Assembly: GCA_009746045.1 (NCBI GenBank) | Contig: RPFO01000079.1 | Coordinates: 2,605,674-2,669,673 of the forward strand | Length of the DNA stretch: 64,000 nt | Origin: Mesostigma viride | Taxonomy: Eukaryota > Streptophyta > Mesostigmatophyceae > Mesostigmatales > Mesostigmataceae | Direction: 5' to 3' | Part shown: piece after piece, positions 41,231 to 49,086 of the stretch | Layout: the number at the start of each line of letters is the position of its first letter | Numbering within the stretch: the stretch's first letter is position 1 | Made by a program: the position numbers and the translations under genes | The notes under the pieces: model-generated | The model's database searches: none | The model's input: only the letters and a program-made list of their open reading frames with translations | Told to the model about the DNA's origin: nothing

Positions 41231-42290
41231 GAGCATTTAATGAAGCGTTCTGATTGGCTGCCATCTTGGTACTTGTAGTATCTACCAGTAGAGATAGCAT
41301 CACCACTTTCAGCATTTCACACGGGAATGGTGATGGTGACGCTGGAGGGGCTGTGTTTTTGGGGTCGGAATTAGTGGGACCCCTTTCTTATCATGGCTGG
41401 TGTACATATTATTTTAATACCAATTCCATTTTCAAGGACACGTGTCATGCATTGATTGATTTATAAACGGAGCGTTCTGATTGGACGACAGTAGATGTAC
41501 TTGTAGTATCGGCCAGTAGGGATAGCATCACCATTTTCAGCATTTCACACGGGAATGGTGATGGTGACGCTGGAGGGGCTGTGTTTTTGGGGTCGGAATT
41601 AGTGGGACCCCTTTCTTATTATGGCTGGTGCACATCTTCTTTTTATACCAGTGTCATGCCTTGATAATTATACTCTATCGCTGACCATAAAATTTTGACA
41701 TGTGCCAGAATTAATATTCTATCGCTGACCATAAAATTTTGACATATGCCAGAATTAATATTGTATCGCTGACCATAAAATTTTGACATGTGCCAGAATT
41801 AATATTGTATCGCTGACCATAAAATTTTGAATGCAACGGTCATATAAATTATAGTCTATCGCTGACCATAAAATAAGATGCACACCAGCCATGATAAGAA
41901 AGGGGTCCCACTAATTCTGACCCTAAAAACACAGCCCCTCCAGCGTCACCATCACCATTCCCGTGTAAAATGCTGAAAGTGGTGATGCTATCCCTACTGG
42001 TCGATACTACAAGTATGTTGACTAGCGTCCAATCAGAATGCTCCGTTTATAGATCAATCAATGCATGACACGTGTCCTTGCAAAAGTGGAATTGGTATAA
42101 AATAAGATGCACACCAGCCATGATAAGAAAGGGGTCCCACTAATTCCGACCCTCAAAACACAGCCCCTCCAGCGTCACCATCACCATCCCGTGGGAAAAT
42201 GGAGAAAGTGGTGGTGCTATCCCTACTGGCCGATACTCCAAGTACAGCGACTAGCGCCCAATCAGATCGCGCGGATTTGTTTGGGATACA
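41231..42290. repeat. Fold-back array: two direct plus two inverted copies of a 180-bp repeat
   Basis: Copies at about 41240-41425 and 41461-41650 read TTCTGATTGG..., GATAGCATCACCA, GGTGATGGTGACGCTGGAGG, GTGGGACCCCTTTCTTA. Copies at about 41877-42060 and 42107-42275 are their reverse complements. The whole thus forms a large imperfect palindrome around a tandem repeat core. No gene. A fold-back or MITE cluster, or a viral structural DNA element, are both possible. Confidence 0.8.
41675..41885. repeat. 44-bp tandem repeat at the fold-back centre
   Basis: CTATCGCTGACCATAAAATT followed by TTGACATGTGCCAGAATTAA and TATT repeats four times (starts about 41675, 41719, 41763, 41807), with a shorter fifth unit at about 41861. 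AT-rich unlike the flanks. Confidence 0.9.
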
Positions 42291-42412
42291 GGTACTACAC
42301 GGTCGGGTACGCGGGGCCGCGGAACTACCTAGTGCAATTGAGTTGGAGCCAATCAAGACGCTTTATTACAAGTTCAATATGTACAATCCTGTACAATAGG
42401 TACAAGGCCTGT

Positions 42413-43192
42413 TCAGTTCAGCAGGCCGAAGGGGAGGAACCAGCGCTCCTTCTCCACCTTCGCCAGCCCGGCGATGTCCTCCAGCGTCATGGCGCCGATG
42501 CGGTAGTCGCAGAACAGGTCCTCGGACGCGCGTTCCAGGTCCAGGGCCATGTCCTCCGACAGCACGGAGCCCATCATGGGCACGCCGTCCTCCGAGGGGG
42601 AGGGCGGGGCGAAGCGGAAGTAGGAGAAGTCGTCGTCCTCCTTGGTCAGATCGATCACCTCGCGGTTCTCGCGGTCGCTGCGGGCCGCGCGGGACTCCTC
42701 CAGCCGCTCCTTGGCGGCGCCCTCGGAGCCCACCAGCAGCTCGTCGTCGCCCACCCTCGACTCGCAGCGGCGGAGGACGGGGGACAGGCGCCGCCGGCTG
42801 CCCCACGCCACGCGGGAGCTCTCCTTGGTGCGGGCGCCCATGCCGTCGTGCGAGGGGAGGGCACGACGCTTCAGGTGGGGGTTCTTGCCCTTGATGCGCA
42901 GGCAGCGGTTGAACGGGGCGGGCAGGAAGGGGGGGAACACCGTCGCGGGCGTCTTGGGCTCGGAGTCGGACGAGGACGAGCTGTAGCTGTACGAGGGGGC
43001 CTCTTCCTCGTCGTCGTCGCTCTCCATGAGGTCCTTCTCGCGCGCCCTGCGAGCGCGGGCCTGCTTGTTCTGCAGCTCGCGGCAGGCGAGGCAGGTCAGC
43101 GTGAGGCCGGAGGACTTGCGGTGGGAGAGGAAGTGGGCCTCGGGGAAGCGGCCCGGGCACTTGTTGCAGCGGCGCAGGAGGGAGGAAGCCAT
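42413..43192 (-). CDS. Zinc-ribbon protein with SUMO-interacting motif, 259 aa
   Basis: ATG 43192 to TGA. Residues 9-37 form a four-Cys ribbon (CNKCPGRF...TCLACRE), followed by an Arg-rich helix (KQARARRAREK). The middle is acidic and Ser-rich with SSSSSDSE. REVIDLTKEDDD (about residues 182-192) is a textbook SUMO-interacting motif, a V-I-D-L core followed by acidic residues. SIM plus zinc ribbon suggests a nuclear regulator that docks on SUMOylated host proteins; that role is inference. It has a heat-shock-element/TATA promoter (43264-43320) and is divergent to the spliced gene at 43566. Confidence 0.65.
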   Translation of the reverse strand: MASSLLRRCNKCPGRFPEAHFLSHRKSSGLTLTCLACRELQNKQARARRAREKDLMESDDDEEEAPSYSYSSSSSDSEPKTPATVFPPFLPAPFNRCLRIKGKNPHLKRRALPSHDGMGARTKESSRVAWGSRRRLSPVLRRCESRVGDDELLVGSEGAAKERLEESRAARSDRENREVIDLTKEDDDFSYFRFAPPSPSEDGVPMMGSVLSEDMALDLERASEDLFCDYRIGAMTLEDIAGLAKVEKERWFLPFGLLN

Positions 43193-43263
43193 GGCTTTGG
43201 TAGAGGGGTAGCTGATTGCTGGGAGAGGGGAGCGAGATGCGGAGGGGAAGGCCGAGGAGCCGC

Positions 43264-43320
43264 TTTATACTCTTCGTCGGACGCCCCTACCGGGCCGCGC
43301 CGGAAGCTTCCAGAAGATTC
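43264..43320 (-). promoter_or_regulatory. Perfect four-unit heat-shock element and TATA box
   Basis: GAAgcTTCcaGAAgaTTC at 43303-43320 is a perfect four-unit heat-shock element. TATAAA on minus is at 43269-43264, 33 bp downstream in the transcription direction, and the ATG at 43192 is about 70 nt further. This is the clearest example of the class. Confidence 0.65.
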
Positions 43321-43339
43321 GCGTGAGTCAGCACGCGGT

Positions 43340-43491
43340 GTGCCCTACCGGGTCCGCGTGTACCCTACGGGTCGCGCCGGTCCGCGTGTACCCTACCGGG
43401 TCGCGCCAGTCCGCGCCGCGCCAGTCCGCGGCCCGTGCGTCAGCACGCGCCCGTAACGGCCGCCGCGTGGGAGAGGGGCGAGGGTACAAAA
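43340..43491 (+). promoter_or_regulatory. GC-rich tandem repeat promoter region with TACAAAA box
   Basis: CCCTACCGGGTC(G)CG with GTCCGCGTGTACC repeats three to four times at 43340-43425. A TATA-like TACAAAA is at 43485-43491 and a pyrimidine-rich leader CTCTCTCTCACCAG is at about 43540-43553. The ATG of the spliced gene is at 43566. The same leader phrase precedes the ATG at 53577. Confidence 0.5.
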
Positions 43492-43565
43492 GCGGTCCTC
43501 GGACCGAATTCGGGGCAAACCGCACAGCCCTCAGCTCTCTCTCACCAGCAACCGATACAACAGCC

Positions 43566-44238
43566 ATGGCCGATAGCCAGACCCAATGCACTCTGAGCAA
43601 GCCGCTGGCCACCTTGGCCAAGTCCTCCGAGCCTGTCCTGCTGGGGCAGGCCGCCATAGCCACGCCCCCCCCTCCTCCGCCCAACTTCCACCCGGAGGAG
43701 CTCAGGCATCTCAAGGGCGTCGACAACGGCAACCCGCATCCGCTGGTGCGTTTCTTCCCTCGTTTTCGGGCTTTCCTCGTTTCCTTGCTCTGTGGTGGCG
43801 AGCGTCTGACCGCCCGCTCCGTTTCCTTTTCGTTAGCAGGGATACATGCCTGACGACGTGCGGTACTACCTGGCGCACCCGTTCTTCTGCCCGGCCGGCA
43901 AGAAGCCGCTGTACCCTCCGCACTTCGCCACCGCCCCGCTGGGCCATTTCGACGTCAAGAACGGGTGGATCGTGAAATGCAACAACACGCACGCGTTCAA
44001 CGAGGCGACGGGGTTCTGGGAGGAGCTGCCGCCCCTGGTCCCCTCGTTCCCCGCCCCCATCGTGAACAGGAGCGACGTCCACGCCGGGTACAAAGGCGCC
44101 CCGCTGAGCAGCTGCCACGTTCCGCAGTGCCAGCGGCTGGCGAGGTCGGACGGTGCGTGCACGTGCGAGTCGGAGTGGCGTAATACGGCGTCCGCGGCCC
44201 GGGCCCGGGAGACGGGCGCCGGGGGGCTTCCGTTGTAA
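43566..44238 (+). CDS. Spliced virus-like gene, 192 aa, function unknown
   Basis: Exon 1 is 43566-43745 and exon 2 is 43840-44238. The 94-bp intron (43746-43839) starts GTGCGT and ends CGTTAGCAG. It is removed in phase 0 and joins ...PHPL to GYMPDD.... Exon 1 has a Pro run (PPPPPP) and NFHPEELRHLKG. Exon 2 is compact and aromatic (RYYLAHPFFCPAGKK...HFDVKNGWIVKCNNTHAFN...WEELPPL) with a Cys/His set (C-H-x(3)-C, C-x-C) near the end. No family recognised. Unspliced, exon 1 would run into 35 unrelated codons, so the intron is well supported by codon structure. Confidence 0.7.
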
Positions 44239-44244
44239 TTGATT

Positions 44245-44480
44245 GATTCAAATGAATAAAATGGCTTGACACTTGGTGAATTATTCGAATTAATGAAATG
44301 GTGTAAACCCTCGGTGAATTATTCAAATGAATAAAATTATTACATTTGTTAAATTATTCGAATTAATGAAATGGCTTGACACTTGGTAAATTATTCGAAT
44401 TAATGAAATGGTGTAAACACTCGGCGAATTATTCAAATGAGTAAAATTATTGAAACCCTCGGTGAATTATTGGAGTGAAC
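44245..44480. repeat. AT-rich tandem repeat (AATTATTCRAATKAATGAAAT type)
   Basis: Units of about 37-40 bp contain GGTGAATTATTCAAATGAAT, AAATGG or AAATTATT, and CTTGACACTTGG or GTAAACCCTCGG. About six diverged copies lie between the spliced gene and the next promoter. It supplies several AATAAA/AATGAAAT hexamers after the stop and may act as a 3' end region. Confidence 0.75.
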
Positions 44481-44593
44481 GGGGCCCGGCCGCGCGGCCA
44501 CCGGGGAGGGGGGGGGCGGGACTGCTGCCCCCGGCACGCGAACGAGCGCCGCGCCGTCCAGTTACCGCGAACGAGCGCCGCGCCGATGTATGT

Positions 44594-44664
44594 TTCTAGA
44601 ACATTCCGCGCCGCGCCCCGCGGCCGTAACCGTTTTCACGTGGGATGGGCAGAACGGGTATAAA
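44594..44664 (+). promoter_or_regulatory. Perfect heat-shock element and TATAAA box
   Basis: TTCtaGAAcaTTC at 44594-44606, followed by CGCGCCGCGCC. TATAAAGGCG is at 44659-44668. The ATG is at 44726, about 60 nt after TATA. GAACGAGCGCCGCGCCG occurs twice just upstream (44540-44585), resembling the GGCGCGGCGC repeats at 29.7 kb. Confidence 0.65.
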
Positions 44665-44725
44665 GGCGATCCTCCCCTGCGATCCGAGCATCCCACGCAC
44701 TCTCCCAAACAACCAAGCAACAAAC

Positions 44726-46009
44726 ATGGACGCCATGGCCGCCTTATGCGAAGTGGCCAGCAACGAAGATTCGAAGCCCGTGCCTCGCGAAGTCATCACG
44801 CTCTCTGACGACGAGGAGGACGCAGTGACCGTGCTCAACGCGCTCAAAGTCGTGCCCGCCGCTGTCCCCCCTTTGGATCATTCTCTCCCCCCGAAGAAAC
44901 GCCCCGCCCCGCTCGTCAGTGTTCCGGATGGCTTCGTCCCCATACAAGTGGTGCACCCGGACGGCAGTAAGGAGGTCGTTTTCAGCCTCAAGCCCGCCAT
45001 GGAGGCCGCCAAGAAGGCAAGGATCGAGCCTTCGCCGTTCCCGCCTCAGCCGGCAAGCAACGTCGCCATAGGCGTTCCCGCCGCGCGCCAAGTCGTAATG
45101 GGAGTGGCGAAATTACCGGACGCGCCTTTGCAACAACCCGCCAAGCCCTTGCTGCCCCCCGTTCAGCTTCCCGTCGAGTTCGTCGAGGAGCCCAGAGTCG
45201 TGCCGCAGCCGCGACCGCTGCAATTGAAGACGCTGATTCACGCCCAGCAGCCGCTCCGAGCCGCTCCTTCGCATTCCAACCGTCTTCTCTGCTCCGACGT
45301 CCCCGCTCACGTCCCGAAGACTTATTCGCACCAAGTGAAGGCGCTCATCACGAGGACGCCGGCTCCTAGGATTTTCCCGACGCCAGGAGGAGAGAACGAC
45401 CAGGCGGACTTCCTCCAATGGCTTCCGGACCCCAACAAGACGCCCGCGCCCATCGAGCGCATTTACCCCGAACAGGACGCCGCCATGGTCTACCCCTTGG
45501 TCGTGATCACGCCCGCCAAGAACTGGGGGAACGCGCCCAAGAAGACGCTGCTCGAACATTTCGAAGAGCAGGACAACCCGACGGTGTGGAAGGTCGTGAA
45601 GGACGCGAACATCGAGGAGGGATGGCGGCAGCCTTGCGTGCTCAAGGGCACGTGCAAGGCCAACAGGGCCCAGCGGGACAAGGTGGACGCCGCGCTCGCG
45701 AGGATCGCGCCGAGCTCGCCGGACATGGCCGCCAAGATCGACCAGCGTGCCGCGCTGAGATTGCAGTCTCTCGCCCTGGCCACTCTGAACGAGCACCTTT
45801 TGAAGCAGCTGCTGCCCTGTCTGCCGGAGGAGAGCAGGTCGGGGTACTCGAGGATCGCCAGGGCGTTCACCGTCTTCGCCCACACCACCGTGACTGCAGC
45901 TGCTGCTTCTGCTGGCAGGTCTGGACTCAGCAGCATTCAGAACCGGATCGCGAACCTGAGGGACAAGGCCACGGCGCTGTTCTCGTACATCCCGGTGTCG
46001 CAGGCGTAA
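44726..46009 (+). CDS. Virus-like protein, 427 aa, N-terminal SUMO-interacting-like motif
   Basis: Start at ATG 44726, after the TATA box; upstream in-frame codons would precede the promoter. REVITLSDDEEDAV near residues 22-35 has the V-I-x-L-S plus acidic pattern of a phosphorylatable SUMO-interacting motif. Residues 35-250 are Pro/Val-rich and probably disordered. Residues 250-390 look folded (PTVWKVVKDANIEEGW..., KGTCKANRAQRDKVDAALARI). The C terminus is Ala/Ser-rich helical. No enzyme motif found. Likely nuclear regulator or scaffold; unknown family. Confidence 0.65.
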   Translation: MDAMAALCEVASNEDSKPVPREVITLSDDEEDAVTVLNALKVVPAAVPPLDHSLPPKKRPAPLVSVPDGFVPIQVVHPDGSKEVVFSLKPAMEAAKKARIEPSPFPPQPASNVAIGVPAARQVVMGVAKLPDAPLQQPAKPLLPPVQLPVEFVEEPRVVPQPRPLQLKTLIHAQQPLRAAPSHSNRLLCSDVPAHVPKTYSHQVKALITRTPAPRIFPTPGGENDQADFLQWLPDPNKTPAPIERIYPEQDAAMVYPLVVITPAKNWGNAPKKTLLEHFEEQDNPTVWKVVKDANIEEGWRQPCVLKGTCKANRAQRDKVDAALARIAPSSPDMAAKIDQRAALRLQSLALATLNEHLLKQLLPCLPEESRSGYSRIARAFTVFAHTTVTAAAASAGRSGLSSIQNRIANLRDKATALFSYIPVSQA

Positions 46010-46097
46010 ATGATACGGGGCTCGTATTTTATTGAATTTTAGTGAATAAACCACATTATAAAGAATCAATTGTATTTAATTTCAAAATTATGAATAC

Positions 46098-46364
46098 ATG
46101 CACACGATAATGAACAGCACCCAAGTCGTCATCGGTGGGTTTTTAGTAGGAACGGCGTACTACATGATGATGTCCAAGTCCATTCCCAAAGAGGTGAATT
46201 GCTCGTTCTCCGCGAACATATGGACAGATATATTCGCATTTCTATGCGGCGCCGTCCTCATATACAAGGGAACCACTATGTCTCCCCAAGATCTTCAGAT
46301 TGTCGCCATAGGGACGGCCATCGTAACGGAACACATCTGGCAGTTCGTATTCAACAAAATCTGA
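46098..46364 (+). CDS. Small membrane protein, 88 aa
   Basis: ATG 46098 (a second Met at codon 5). Three hydrophobic segments are seen: about 9-25 (VVIGGFLVGTAYYMMM), 42-58 (WTDIFAFLCGAVLIYKG) and 66-84 (LQIVAIGTAIVTEHIWQFVF). Small multi-pass proteins are common in virion membranes of large DNA viruses. An AT-rich leader with ATTATAAAGAATC (about 46053) resembles the TATAAAGAATG in front of the gene at 63468. Convergent with the BRO-like gene (stop codons 4 nt apart). Confidence 0.65.
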   Translation: MHTIMNSTQVVIGGFLVGTAYYMMMSKSIPKEVNCSFSANIWTDIFAFLCGAVLIYKGTTMSPQDLQIVAIGTAIVTEHIWQFVFNKI

Positions 46365-46368
46365 TCCA

Positions 46369-47244
46369 TTAATATACCGCGACGGCCTTCTGCGACTCGC
46401 GTGTGAGGCGCTGGTTAAGACGCATGACCTTGACGTTCTCTTGGACGCAACGCTCGTCCGCGCGCGTGTCGTGAAGTCCGGTAGCCTTGAACACTGGCTC
46501 GAGCAAGTCCCGCTTGCGTTTCGCGATGCCCAGCGGGTTATCGCCCGTCTGCTTGATTTCTTCTGTTTCGAGGGCTTGGATGAAGTTCATGCCCGCGCTC
46601 TGCACGTTCGTGAGCAGGTCGCGTGCCGATCCGCCAACGTGATAGATGGCGCGAAGCTCGCTGGAAGTCTTGCCGGTGACCGCAAGGTTGTTGGTGTCGT
46701 GCACCTTGGGGTACATCAGGCCGCTCCCCTTGTGGTTGTCGAGGTATCCTTTGATGGCGTCGTTCAAATTGCGAGTCGACAGACAGCTCTTGATGCGATT
46801 GTGCTGCTGCAGAGTGGACAGGGCCGTCTCGGTCCCTTCCTTGGCGTCCGCGCGCTTCAAGATGTCCTCGGCCAAAGTCGGATCCGCGTTCAAGTATCGT
46901 TCGAGGAGCACGGACAAATTGTCACGAAACTTGGCCGCGAGCTTGCCTGGGAGCAACATCATGATCTTAGTCAACCCCTCGCGTTCGGTGACAGGAGTCT
47001 CTCGCTGCCCGGGACCGGGGAATTTGAAGTTGTGACAAAATGTCACAACCTCGGGATGGGTCTGCTTGAGACGCTCCCAGTATTTTCGCGGTTCGGATAC
47101 ACCGATCGCACCAACAGCGTCGAACACCGAAATCCTCCCATCGGGCGTTACCCTGATTTTTCCATGGAAGGCCGGGTATTCTTCCGACCCGTCGGTCGGG
47201 GTAAGGTACTTCACGATGGCCGCCATGGCCACCCGCGACGACAT
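46369..47244 (-). CDS. BRO-like protein, paralogue 1, 291 aa
   Basis: Start ATG 47244 (MSSRVAMAAIVKYL) or 47226; the frame beyond uses TTG. Shared core with the genes at 51373 and 59111: KIRVTPDGRISVFDAVGAIGV (strand-turn-helix), then KFPGPGQRETPVTEREGLTKIMMLLPGKLAAKFRDNLSVLLERYLNAD. This order (dGrvSv.D, FpG.gqr.TPV, LLPGk.A..fR, lL.RYl..D) resembles BRO-N/KilA-N-type DNA-binding proteins of large DNA viruses. The C-terminal 150 residues are helical. Probable DNA-binding regulator. Promoter region has heat-shock elements (47305-47539). Confidence 0.7.
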   Translation of the reverse strand: MSSRVAMAAIVKYLTPTDGSEEYPAFHGKIRVTPDGRISVFDAVGAIGVSEPRKYWERLKQTHPEVVTFCHNFKFPGPGQRETPVTEREGLTKIMMLLPGKLAAKFRDNLSVLLERYLNADPTLAEDILKRADAKEGTETALSTLQQHNRIKSCLSTRNLNDAIKGYLDNHKGSGLMYPKVHDTNNLAVTGKTSSELRAIYHVGGSARDLLTNVQSAGMNFIQALETEEIKQTGDNPLGIAKRKRDLLEPVFKATGLHDTRADERCVQENVKVMRLNQRLTRESQKAVAVY

Positions 47245-47304
47245 GGCCGCCGAAGATGACAGAGGCGGAGACGATTTCTCCAAGAGTTAAAACGACCCCT
47301 TGCT

Positions 47305-47539
47305 CTTATACCCAAAACGAAACGACAAAACGCTTACCACGGAGACGTGGAGCACCAAACTACTGCCACGTGTCGTCTGCTAAATACGTATTTCCGTAAC
47401 TTTCTGGAAGCCCGATGATATCCTTCTTCTCATAACTGGGACACTGAAGTAACCGTTGTGGTCGGTCACTCTACAGTGACGACACCACGTCGTCACTTCT
47501 GGGTACTGCTTTTCGATCCTCGTACAGAACCTTCTGGAA
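47305..47539 (-). promoter_or_regulatory. Promoter region with heat-shock elements and TATAAG box
   Basis: On minus: GAA/TTC/GAA three-unit element at 47527-47539 (GAAccTTCtgGAA on plus), a two-unit TTCtgGAA at 47402-47409, a CACGTG box near 47374-47380, and TATAAG at 47310-47305, about 60 nt before the ATG at 47244. CTTCTGGAAGCCCG is identical in three places (47400, 47531, 48890). Confidence 0.6.
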
Positions 47540-47549
47540 GCCCGGGTCA

Positions 47550-48158
47550 TTATCCGTGATACCGCCCCCTCTTCCTATCTCTCTCTAAATCTTCCCTGTC
47601 GATGATAGCTCGCCACCCAATCGAATCTTTTTCATGGGTGTTATCCTCGAGCGACTCGACCATTTCCAATTCTCTGGCATACCGTTTCCGGTCACTTAGC
47701 GCCTTGTCTCTTTGCGCAATCATGATCGGATCACCAGGGTTCGACGCGAGTCCTTCGAGTGACCTCTTGTAATCATCATCGGCTTCAAGCACGTCAAACT
47801 CCGCATTATCGGTGTCGTCTCGCAACCTACCGATGTTCTCTCTGTAATATTCCGTCGCCATACGAGGTACTAGTTCCGTCATTTTAGGGGTTGTCATCGC
47901 AAGATTTTTCATTGAGTTCGGGTCTAGTCTGGCTACGATCATCTTGAGGGTTCTTTCGTCTAGCCCGTCCAAATCGAAAAAGTTCGGGTTTGGATGTTGC
48001 GATTCTGCCTCCTTCTCCGCCTCGCCCTGACGCGCCCGGTGTTTCCGTTTGGACGCCGTTCCGTGCACCCGGCACCGCTTGCGCTTCGGATCCGCCACCT
48101 TGTTCTTGCAGAGTCCTCCCGAGGCTGTCTTGCAGCCGCACGTCTTCGTCTTCGCCAT
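47550..48158 (-). CDS. Zinc-tag protein with F-box-like segment, 202 aa
   Basis: ATG 48158. Zinc tag: C7-x3-T-x2-G-x2-C17-x11-C29-x2-H32 (with an extra C9), then a KRKHRAR linker. Residues 58-100 (FDLDGLDERTLKMIVARLDPNSMKNLAMTTPKMTEL) have the spacing of an F-box (L-x-x-L...L-x-x-L-x-x-x). Giant viruses often encode F-box proteins to recruit host ubiquitin ligases. The remainder is charged and helical. TATAAA ends 3 nt before the ATG (minus, 48167-48162). Confidence 0.7.
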   Translation of the reverse strand: MAKTKTCGCKTASGGLCKNKVADPKRKRCRVHGTASKRKHRARQGEAEKEAESQHPNPNFFDLDGLDERTLKMIVARLDPNSMKNLAMTTPKMTELVPRMATEYYRENIGRLRDDTDNAEFDVLEADDDYKRSLEGLASNPGDPIMIAQRDKALSDRKRYARELEMVESLEDNTHEKDSIGWRAIIDREDLERDRKRGRYHG

Positions 48159-48285
48159 CCGTTTATATTCGCAAAATATTTTTATTTAACATCGCGGACG
48201 GCTTGTTTGTTCGCCTCGCTCTTACACCCATATAAAATTACAAAACCCTACATTTGAGACGTGTCAATATTTTTGCGCGCTTGCG

Positions 48286-48813
48286 TCACCCGTGTCGGAT
48301 GCCGCCGTGGCGGTAGCGCGGCCGTCGAACGAGCCACGACCTCTTCGCGCGTCGACTCTCCTCTTCGAGTTCTTTCGTGAACCATTGGTCAAAACGCGTG
48401 TTCGGGACGGGCGGTTCGACCGGCCCACTATTCGTAGGAACCGTGACGGATGGCAGAATATTCGTGGATTTTGCCAGGACGATGTTCCTCCACAGCCAGT
48501 CCTGTTGAATGTTGGAGAGCTGTTTGCTCAGGATTTCGGGCGCATCCATGTCTTCAAAATCTTGCGAGATGCGGGCCGTCTCCTCCTTGATATCGAATTC
48601 GCTGTCTTGCGCAGATATGGACGGCCGCGTCGAATCGTCGCTCCCATTCGAACTGTCCCCGCGGCTCACCCGACGACTCCCTTGGGAACTCGATCGGGTC
48701 CTCGATAGCGCGCCGGTGGGCGCCGTGTACGACCGTACGGTATGGTTTTTCTTGATGATCGGCGGTTTATCCGGTTTTTTCGGCTTCTGGTTTCCAAGCA
48801 TCCTTGCTTGCAT
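48286..48813 (-). CDS. Ser/Arg-rich hypothetical protein, about 175 aa
   Basis: Start taken at ATG 48813 (MQARMLGNQ) with an alternative at 48801. The N terminus is basic (KPKKPDKPPIIKKNH). A Ser-rich low-complexity stretch (SRTRSSSQGSRRVSRGDSSNGSDDS), likely phosphorylated, precedes an acidic helix and a C-terminal Trp/Arg-rich segment (FDQWFTKELEEESRRAKRSWLVRRPRYRHGG). It may bind nucleic acid. No family. It shares its upstream region, with a heat-shock element, with the gene at 49087 on the other strand. Confidence 0.6.
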   Translation of the reverse strand: MQARMLGNQKPKKPDKPPIIKKNHTVRSYTAPTGALSRTRSSSQGSRRVSRGDSSNGSDDSTRPSISAQDSEFDIKEETARISQDFEDMDAPEILSKQLSNIQQDWLWRNIVLAKSTNILPSVTVPTNSGPVEPPVPNTRFDQWFTKELEEESRRAKRSWLVRRPRYRHGGIRHG

Positions 48814-48884
48814 ACTTAGCGTACGATTAAACGCGGGCGGCGAACGACCTGCCACGTGTCGTCGTCTGACGTCACTTACATGTA

Positions 48885-48919
48885 GAACCTTCTGGAAGCC
48901 CGAACACGGGAGTTTTTAA
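48885..48919 (+). promoter_or_regulatory. Heat-shock element and TTTTTAAG box between divergent genes
   Basis: GAAccTTCtgGAA at 48885-48897, a perfect three-unit element, followed by GCCCGAACACGGG and TTTTTAAG at 48912-48919. A TGACGTCA palindrome lies just upstream (48867-48874) and CACGTG at about 48853. Transcription to the right would start near 48945, before the putative leader intron. Confidence 0.55.
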
Positions 48920-49086
48920 GTGATCACTGCCAGAGACCACGCGCTGTGGTCATTGGTTTCGGAAGGGGTTCAATCACTCAAGGTGAGCCACGCGCGCGTA
49001 CCTTCGATGCTTGTTCAAATTCGTTCCATATTTATCACCGGCCCCGTTATCTGACGACCGCCATTCACGTGTCCGCGTTCTCGCAG

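Noticed and set aside
42107-43456. 449-codon plus-strand ORF over the zinc-ribbon gene and its promoter
   Set aside because: It begins in the fold-back repeat and runs antisense through the SIM-bearing gene with Gly/Ala/Arg-rich low-complexity translation.
45897-45926. Short intron in the 427-aa gene (GTGACT...GGCAG)
   Set aside because: Only about 30 nt, too short for a spliceosomal intron, and the frame is open through it.
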